From contig RBKR01000025.1 of NCBI GenBank assembly GCA_004835665.1, positions 124,001-188,000 of the forward strand: DNA of 64,000 bases, given 5' to 3'. Shown in pieces: positions 57,835 through 64,000 of this stretch; position 1 is the first letter of the stretch; each line of letters begins with the position of its first letter. The position numbers were made by a program, and so were the translations under genes. The notes beneath the pieces were generated by a model, which saw only the letters and a program-made list of their open reading frames with translations, ran no database searches and was not told the origin of the DNA. The DNA comes from Phoma sp. XZ068 (Eukaryota; Ascomycota; Dothideomycetes; Pleosporales; Didymellaceae).

Positions 57835-59252
57835 CTAGTAGAAGCTCTTGAGGACCTTTCGCTCCTGTTGCGAGGCCGTATTCTGGGACGCCGACAGTTC
57901 CGCTGCCCGAGCAGTAGCTAACATCCTTTGGCTGGTGTAAAGACTTGCTTGCAGCCCGTACTTGTTAGCGGTTGCTGAGTAAAGGTCCAGGTGCGTGAAA
58001 GCATCAGACTTGTAGTAGATGCTTCGACTGTCAGGGAGAAGGCCTAAGTCCTCAAGCTCCTTGAGTACACGGAGTACATCGTCTTCGTCTCTAAAGTCTT
58101 TTGTGTAGACACAGACTGTGCATGAATTAGTGACGCGTACGAGCCAACATATCAACATCAACCAGGCTTACTCAGTCGTTCGTCTTTGCCGTCGTCGGGA
58201 GCTACCTTTGCTATTGGACCGAGGCGGTCGGTGATGACAGCTTCGATGACGGTTTTCCACACTCGGGTGACTTGCTCGGCCATCGGAAAGAGCATCCACT
58301 GCAGTAGTAGGTCAGCACAATGCACGGTCTCTAAGCAAGTCCTCTCATTCACCTTTCCAGACAAGACTCCAGTCTCAATTGCGAGTTTAGTCAAGCTTTG
58401 TTGCAGATACTTGGTTTCCTGGTTCCAAGCTCGTGTGATGGTGGTTCGTGGGCCCAACCGTCCCTTCTCCTGGATCTCATTGCGCTTTTGTAGTGAGTCT
58501 GCGAGTATTTTTGCGCCGCGGTCCTTAAATGCAGCAACTCGTGGGCTTGCAGACTTATCACGCGGATCACGATACGGATTCGCGGCCCAGATCCACTCGC
58601 AAGTAAGTGTTGATGTGGTGAGGGGTGGTACGCGCGTGACGAATGCCTCGGCGGTCTCGCCAAGCTGCCAGGAGAATGGCTGGCCTTCCATGGGATTGCA
58701 TAGCTTGCCTCGAGGTGTTTCTTCTGGTGAATCATCCCGCTTACGCTTGCCTTTTCCTAGTCTGGCGAGTCGTTCTTCTTCCATTGCTTTCCTGTCAAGG
58801 CCAAAGGAACCGGGGAGCTTGTTAGCACGCGTCGAGGTAGTAAGCGGCATGGCCTTCTTCGTGGGTGTAGCGTCGGCATCAGAGTCAACAACATCTTTGC
58901 GAGCAAGGAACTTCGCGGGCGATACAATAGCATTCAAGTCCTTACTGTGGGATGACCAGAAGGCCTGCGGTGTGTCATGGTTGCTAATCGACTCCTGGTG
59001 TTCTTGTTCATTTTCATCGCCTGTCGCACGAATTAGCATCATGAGCCACTCAAGGTTGTGGTAGTGGTGAGCGATAACAATTTGGACATTGATAGGCCGC
59101 GATGGCTGCACCGAACGTGTGGTGGTGAATGGCTGCCTGCCAAATTGGTGGTGATGACGTGATGCTCGCTGTGAGCAGATTTACTCACCATAGAAGCTCG
59201 AATCGTCAGAAATCCATCCATCGCCTGCGACCATCTCCTCTGCCGTCGCCAT
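57835..59252 (-). CDS. DUF1917 (C11orf68/UPF0696-like, eIF4E-fold) protein
   Basis: A 379-residue protein in four exons: 59252-59189, 59020-58353, 58298-58172 and 58115-57835. Introns of 168, 54 and 56 nt have GTGAGT, GTGAAT and GTAAGC donors; the summed length keeps one frame. It starts MATAEEMVAGDGWISDDSSF. Then come PQAFWSSHSKDLN, a basic KGKRKRDD region and a core with WIWAANPYRDP, TRVWKTVIEAVITDRLGPIA, LICVYTKDFRDEDDVLRVL and IYYKSDAFTHLDLYSATANK. These match the DUF1917 family, whose human member has an eIF4E-like fold and no settled function. It shares a 220 bp promoter with the primase gene. Confidence 0.85.
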
Positions 59253-59472
59253 GTTGCAGAATTGGGACGCTATAATGGTCGTTGACGTGTGATGTGATTG
59301 GAAGGGCTTGGGTGGGTACGCGAGTGGAGGATGACGGCGCGCTACCCAAAGGAGAAGGGGCGATTCAATTTACGCGAAAAGTCGCGCTAGTGCATTGACG
59401 CGTCTCACAACCAGCAGTGAGTGCGCTGCAACTGCCATAACAGCACGCATACCCAAGTCACACAAAGTCCAG
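59253..59472. promoter_or_regulatory. Divergent promoter with MCB and SCB-like G1/S motifs
   Basis: Between the DUF1917 and primase start codons there is a palindromic ACGCGT (MluI cell-cycle box) at 59398-59403 and a CGCGAAAA (Swi4 cell-cycle box type) at 59373-59380. They lie 70-100 bp upstream of the primase ATG. In yeasts MBF and SBF bind such sites to switch on DNA-synthesis genes at G1/S. Confidence 0.7.
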
Positions 59473-61031
59473 ATGCCGCACTCTATATCTCCAGCTTCAA
59501 CGCCAGCGGACGAATCGTCACGAGAGATGTCGCAAGCCGAGGAGATCAAGCCGGAGCCAGAAACACAGGATGCCACCATGGAGGATGCACCGAGTCCACC
59601 AGCACCAGCACCGACAGAAAAGCCGAAAGTGAACCTGGAGGAATTGTTCGATGATAGTGATTCAGACGGCGAATTTGCATCCAGCGCTCCAGTGAAGTCC
59701 GAGGAGGAGGCTTCCCAGCCAGCACCACTGTATGCTCTGATGCCTCTCAAAGCAACAACATGCACTTACACAGCTACAGCAAGATTACAAGTCGATCCTC
59801 ATTCTCTGACCCTGAAATCATGCGCGCCTTCTATCAACGCCTCTTCCCCTTCCGTTACCTCTTCCAATGGCTAAATCACAGCCCAACCCCCGCAAATGAC
59901 TTTGCTCACCGAGAATTCGCCTTCACGCTCCCGAACGACGCATACCTACGATACCAATCATTCCCCACCGCCGACCTTCTTCGGAAACAGTGTATACAGA
60001 TGTTACCTTCACGTTTCGAAATCGGTCCTATGTACAGCACAAACCCTCGCGACCGCAAGACCCTCCGCAAAGCCAGTGCTTTCCGCCCACTCATGAAAGA
60101 GCTGGTCTTCGATATCGATATGACAGATTATGACGACATTCGTATGTGCTGTACCGGCGCATCTATCTGCCACAGATGTTGGGCCTTCATCACAATGGCC
60201 ATCAAGGTCGTGGACGTTGCACTGCGCGAAGACTTTGGCTTCTCCCACATCCTATGGGTCTACTCTGGACGTCGTGGAGCCCACGCCTGGGTCTGTGACA
60301 AGCGCGCACGCCTCATGGACGATCAAAAGCGCCGCGCAATAGCCGGCTACCTTGAGCTCCTCAAGGGCGGTGACCAAGGCGGCAAGAAAGTCAACGTCAA
60401 GAGGCCATTACATCCACATCTCGAGCGAAGTCTTAACATTCTCAAAGAACACTTTCAGACATCTATCCTAGCCGAGCAAGACCCTTGGGCCTCTTCTGAA
60501 AAATCAGCTCACCTCCTCAACCTCCTACCTGACCCAACACTCCGCGCCGCGCTGCAGAAGAAGTGGGATTCGGCACCTAACCGTCCCAGTGCAAGCAAGT
60601 GGGCAGACATCGACACATTGGCCAAGTCCGGCGCACTATCAAAGACGGGTAAAGAGCTGCTCGAAGCAAAGCAAGATATCGTGCTTGAATACACGTATCC
60701 ACGTCTTGACGCTGAAGTCTCAAAGAAACTAAACCATTTACTTAAGAGTCCATTCGTTATCCACCCTGGCACCGGACGTGTTTGTGTTCCTATCGACACA
60801 CGACGCGTCGAAGAGTTTGACCCCCTTGGCGTACCTACGGTCACACAACTGTTACAGGAGATTGATGAGTGGGAAGGCGAGGAGGGTGAGAAGAAGATAC
60901 AGGATTGGGAGAAGACAAGTCTCAAGCCTTACGTCGACTATTTCCGCAAGTTTGTGGCTGGGTTGATGGACGAGGAGAAGCCGGCATTGAAGAGGGAAAG
61001 GCAAGAAGGAGCAGACGCAATGGAGTTTTGA
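59473..61031 (+). CDS. PRI1: DNA primase small (catalytic) subunit
   Basis: A 504-residue subunit of the DNA polymerase alpha-primase complex that makes RNA primers. Exons: 59473-59729 and 59774-61031, with a 44 nt GTATGC..ACACAG intron (..APL-YSKITSRSS..). An acidic N-terminal extension precedes the catalytic core. The core includes REFAFTLPNDAYLRYQSF, the active-site FDIDMTDYDD, a zinc-binding CCTGASICHRCW, and VYSGRRGAHAWVCD. The C-terminal KSPFVIHPGTGRVCVPID is also conserved. The ATG at 59473 is preferred over an upstream TTG-initiated frame. G1/S-type promoter motifs fit the role. Confidence 0.97.
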
Positions 61032-61578
61032 TTTATCGCCTTGTACATTTCATGATCTACGCAGCATTGTGGGACGGCGTTCGGGATTTGGCGATGGACA
61101 GCTAGGGGAAATCAGACTCTTCGTGAAACTTGTACCTCATTCGCAGCATTACGAATGCCAATAAACTCTTGCTCTTTATTATCACGCAGGCCCACCCTCT
61201 GGTCCCAGTGTCCGCACAAATCTTGTCGCAACTCTCGTCCTTACTCGCTTCTCACGCTCTCTGATAGCAAATAGTAAAGGTTATGTGGGTTGACAAGGGT
61301 TCATTAACGTGCCGCAGCGGCCATCTATAATCAGAATGCTGCGGACACGAGCAGTAGCACTGGCAAATATACACCGGACGCGAAATTCATAACACCAGGA
61401 AAAGTAAAACCGATGTTCATAGCAAGATCGTGCTATACGCACAACGACGCCGCAAGACCTGCCCCACACCCACGTTCCCACTATACCCCTTCCACGCCCT
61501 CTCCCGCAACCCACATATTCACGCAACGGCCAAAAAAAGATAATTCGCGTGATCCCAATTACTGGGCACGGAAGCTAG
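61032..61578. other. Intergenic, no gene seen
   Basis: Primase 3' flank and tRNA-Phe 3' flank. A run of seven A on the plus strand near 61530-61537 is a candidate Pol III terminator for the minus-strand tRNA. Confidence 0.6.
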
Positions 61579-61665
61579 TGTCGCTTCTGTGGATCGAACA
61601 CAGTACCTCCAGATTTAGTGACTGAGAACTTCAGTCTGGCGCTCTCCCAAGTGAGCTAAAGCGAC
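61579..61665 (-). tRNA. tRNA-Phe(GAA): tRNA-Phe(GAA) with 14 nt intron
   Basis: The cloverleaf closes. The acceptor stem is GTCGCTT/AAGCGAC (61665-61659 with 61586-61580), discriminator A at 61579. The D-arm is GCTC/GAGC, with A box TAGCTCACTTGGG. The anticodon stem is CCAGA/TCTGG with GAA at 61632-61630, followed after base 37 by a canonical intron of about 14 nt. The T-arm is CTGTG/CACAG with loop TTCGATC. A T-run on the transcribed sense lies about 40 nt downstream. Confidence 0.96.
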
Positions 61666-62715
61666 TGGAAGACAATTGCCTGATGGGGTAATTGTTGAAG
61701 ACTGTAGCAATTGCAGCACTTGTATAGCCAGTGTCTGTCTTTGAAAAATATTGGGCATTCAACGCTGACACGGGATGGGAGGAGATTATAGTCTGTGGCT
61801 TTTGAGGGATTTTGGTGCGGGCCCACTTTGTGGGTGGTGGACTGGTCGAGAGCGTTGCGTGGGTATTCATGCATCCTCAGTTGAGATGAATGTCAACACC
61901 CAAACAACGGTTTTCTATGCTTCAAAGTCAGTAGTCTGTATATCATACGAATATAAGTGGATTTATAGAATCTGGTTTGGTTTTACGTCGTGGTGCTGTT
62001 GCTAAGAATTTTCTAGTGGTATGGCATTTGATGCTAAATACAAAGTTGTAACCACGAGCACCATTACTTAAAAGTTCAAACCCAACATAACAACTTTGGG
62101 CAAACGTGTAAAATTAACAGACAGACCACATAGAAAAGTTGCAAGGGAATGACCGAATAGCAACTGGTGCTTGAAATAATCCAAAGATCATATCGAGCAC
62201 CCTCTGATGGGCAGTCCAGGAGCGCTTATAGCCAGCGACGACTTGAAAATACCACCCGAGGCGACAACAGGCTGGGTACAATGCTCCAAGTTGGCACAGT
62301 AATGTAACAGGGAACCATCATATGTTTTCCAAAACTTTTCCATACTACCACCCCTACTGCATTGGTTGTCTTCTGTTTTGTAGTCCTACTGTTATGTGTG
62401 ACTGTAGTCTTCAACGAGACCATTCCTTGACTGTTACCTAGTATTTTATCACCGTGTGGAGTTTACATTATACCTTGATATTACCGCTGCCACATCCAAG
62501 TGCACAATACCGACCACATAATCCATCAACAAGGCTCAACCTACACCCAAAACAAAAGCTGAACCTAGATCTACACCAAAAACATACATACCTCGGCAGG
62601 GAAGCCATTCGGGCCGACCACTCGCTTACACTGCACCACACATTCCCCCGCCTCAAGACCCCCACCACAGCAAAAAAAGATGTCCTGGAGTGCTCAACTA
62701 TTGTTGAACGAATGC
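61666..62715. other. Intergenic, no gene seen
   Basis: AT-rich, with short ORFs only. A seven-A run on the plus strand near 62672-62680 is a Pol III terminator candidate for the minus-strand tRNA-Leu. Confidence 0.6.
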
Positions 62716-62885
62716 TGATGAGGACGGGACTCGAACCCGCGCCACTTTCGTGACCAGGAAGCTTATTGCTAAGCAATGCTAAGGAGGAAGAACCTTAACC
62801 TGGCGCCATAACTGAAGAGTTTGTTAGGAAAGTGAACTTGATGGTGACTTTATGAGTAGAACTTACCCAACTCGGCCACCTCACC
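62716..62885 (-). tRNA. tRNA-Leu(AAG): tRNA-Leu(AAG) with a D-loop intron plus the canonical intron
   Basis: Acceptor stem GGTGAGG/CCTCATC (62885-62879 with 62723-62717, one G-U), discriminator A at 62716. The D stem is GCC/GGC. Between D-loop GAGTTGG and TTAT lies a 55 nt insert (62866-62812). The anticodon stem is CCAGG/CCTGG with anticodon AAG at 62796-62794, and a 33 nt intron follows base 37 at 62792-62760. The long variable arm CAC-GAAA-GTG is typical of leucine tRNA. The T-arm is GCGGG/CCCGT with loop TTCGAGT. Removing both inserts leaves an 82 nt, fully paired tRNA-Leu. The A box (TGGCCGAGTTGG) and B box are intact, and a T-run lies about 40 nt downstream, so the gene looks functional. 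Confidence 0.93.
62812..62866 (-). other. 55 nt spliceosomal-type intron in the tRNA-Leu D-loop
   Basis: On the tRNA strand the insert begins GTAAGT and contains TTCCTAAC with the branch A near 62824. It ends CTCTTCAG with the acceptor about 11 nt after the branch. Size and all three signals match the protein-gene introns of this window. Its exact removal restores a normal D-loop, keeping G18-G19 and the D stem. Confidence 0.85.
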
Positions 62886-63397
62886 GTACTCCAGTGATTT
62901 GATGGAAGTGGGACGGAGTGGTTGTGTTATATTCGTGGCAAAGGAGTGCTGGTTGCGGCTTGTAAGTGTGGGTTTTCGCCGACCGATCGACTTACCAATG
63001 ATACCCCACTTTAGATGCCGCTAGGTGTAGCTGATTCAAGAGAGCCATCCTAACGTATTCGGGTCTTGTATAATGGGCTGATTCGAGGTACTGACATTTA
63101 ACAGCAGTTCACCGATACTCTTTGTATCTTCAGCTATGTTTGCTAAATACTTGCTGACGTCACTGAGACTGAACATTCATAAGACAGTTTCATTTTAGTC
63201 GGGGCTTTCGATTGGATTTAATCCAACAGGTATATACTGTATGGTCATACCGCTATGTATTACCGAGTATATCCAGACGACCTCAATAAATCTTGAGGAC
63301 CTGCCGCTTTCCAATCGTGGATTCAAGGCATGGCGATGTTTGATGCGTGTGGGGAGCACACAGCTACTTCTCGAACACAGAGGTCCAATAGCATAGG
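62886..63397. other. Intergenic, no gene seen
   Basis: Upstream flank of tRNA-Leu and 3' flank of the right-edge gene. Nothing recognisable. Confidence 0.6.
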
Positions 63398-64000
63398 CTA
63401 ATGTGGATGGGCCACTTGAAGAACGACCTCTTTGACCTCCGACCATCTCTGCAAGTCCTGCCTCTTTGCAGTCGCACTCTGTGCCACTTCGAGGCAGCCA
63501 TTCCTCTCCATCAGAGTTCTCATCGGCCACTCCGATCTTATTGCTACCCTCAACTTCTCTGCATCTTTGATTGGATACTGGAAATGTGTCAAGTCCCATA
63601 CTTGACGCAGTCCTTCCTTGGGCAGCTGAGCATGGATCCAGCCAAGTGTGCAACTCCGGTCATCATATAACTTCCGCCGCCTAGCCGCACCACGGTGCGA
63701 CAACGTTCTCTCCTGAATCTCAGGATATGAGACGAGAACCGACACGAGGTTTGGAAGAGCAGCGCAAATTTGTCGTAATGGAGGAGCGCTCAGCCGGTCG
63801 TAGAGATGCGGAACCTCCGGCTCATGGGTAAAATGTGGCAAGATGCGGATTTCCAACCTTGTAAACCTGCGCCTGACCTCTGCACTCATACTAGTGATGA
63901 GTGCTACGTATTCTCCTGCAGTGTAGATTGTGAAGCAACCCTGGGTTTCGTATCCTCCAGACTCCTTGCATGCCTCGATGAACATGGTGGGCTTGTTGAA
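63398..64000 (-). CDS. Hypothetical protein, 5' end beyond the window
   Basis: A minus-strand frame of at least 195 codons, open to the right edge of the window (FNKPT precedes the first Met), so it is probably partial. It contains VRRRFTRLEIRILPHFTHEP, then LRQICAALPNLVSVLVSYPE. This resembles leucine-rich or F-box-associated segments of fungal hypothetical proteins only loosely. No domain is claimed. The stop codon is at 63398-63400. Confidence 0.5.
   Translation of the reverse strand, partial: FNKPTMFIEACKESGGYETQGCFTIYTAGEYVALITSMSAEVRRRFTRLEIRILPHFTHEPEVPHLYDRLSAPPLRQICAALPNLVSVLVSYPEIQERTLSHRGAARRRKLYDDRSCTLGWIHAQLPKEGLRQVWDLTHFQYPIKDAEKLRVAIRSEWPMRTLMERNGCLEVAQSATAKRQDLQRWSEVKEVVLQVAHPH

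Overview
The window is nuclear DNA from a filamentous ascomycete (Pezizomycotina). Genes carry short 44-170 nt GT-AG introns with CTAAC-type branch sites, and the gene set is typical: an APSES regulator of the StuA type, a Swi5/Ace2-type zinc finger factor, a CYP52-like P450, a HET-domain protein and a DUF1917 protein. Gene content and protein style suggest Dothideomycetes, but that is inference and no species is claimed. Exon coordinates below were worked out by hand from splice signals and frame continuity.

Layout. 0.1-2.5 kb: stuA (minus). 2.5-11.7 kb: a long stretch with no convincing gene. 11.7-12.3 kb: coactosin. 12.3-15.4 kb: AT-rich and mostly empty, with one possible relic exon. 15.4-20.5 kb: an L-type lectin cargo receptor divergent from prohibitin-2, then a TFIIIC subunit divergent from an intron-containing tRNA-Tyr gene. 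20.7-26.2 kb: one tiny ORF and a ~3.5 kb field of three families of degenerate tandem repeats. 26.2-36.3 kb: a PXA/PX/nexin-C protein divergent from a hotdog thioesterase, a Vps62-like protein and an unknown 593-residue protein. 36.6-41.2 kb: P450 and beta-hexosaminidase. 41.3-44.0 kb: GPN3 GTPase divergent from S-adenosylmethionine synthetase. 45.3-51 kb: a small basic protein, an unknown membrane-type protein, the Swi5/Ace2 factor and the ubiquitin-S27a fusion. 51.5-57.1 kb: allantoinase and a HET-domain protein. 57.8-61.0 kb: DUF1917 protein divergent from DNA primase small subunit. 61.5-64 kb: tRNA-Phe, tRNA-Leu and an unknown gene running off the right edge.

Most genes are housekeeping and unrelated in function; there is no biosynthetic cluster. 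Divergent pairs with short shared promoters are the main organising feature. The primase/DUF1917 promoter carries G1/S-type motifs, and the TFIIIC subunit gene lies 237 bp from a tRNA gene.

The most surprising item is the tRNA-Leu(AAG) gene at 62716-62885. Besides the usual anticodon-loop intron it has a 55 nt insertion in the D-loop that looks exactly like a spliceosomal intron (GTAAGT, CTAAC, CAG). Removing both introns gives a complete 82 nt tRNA-Leu.
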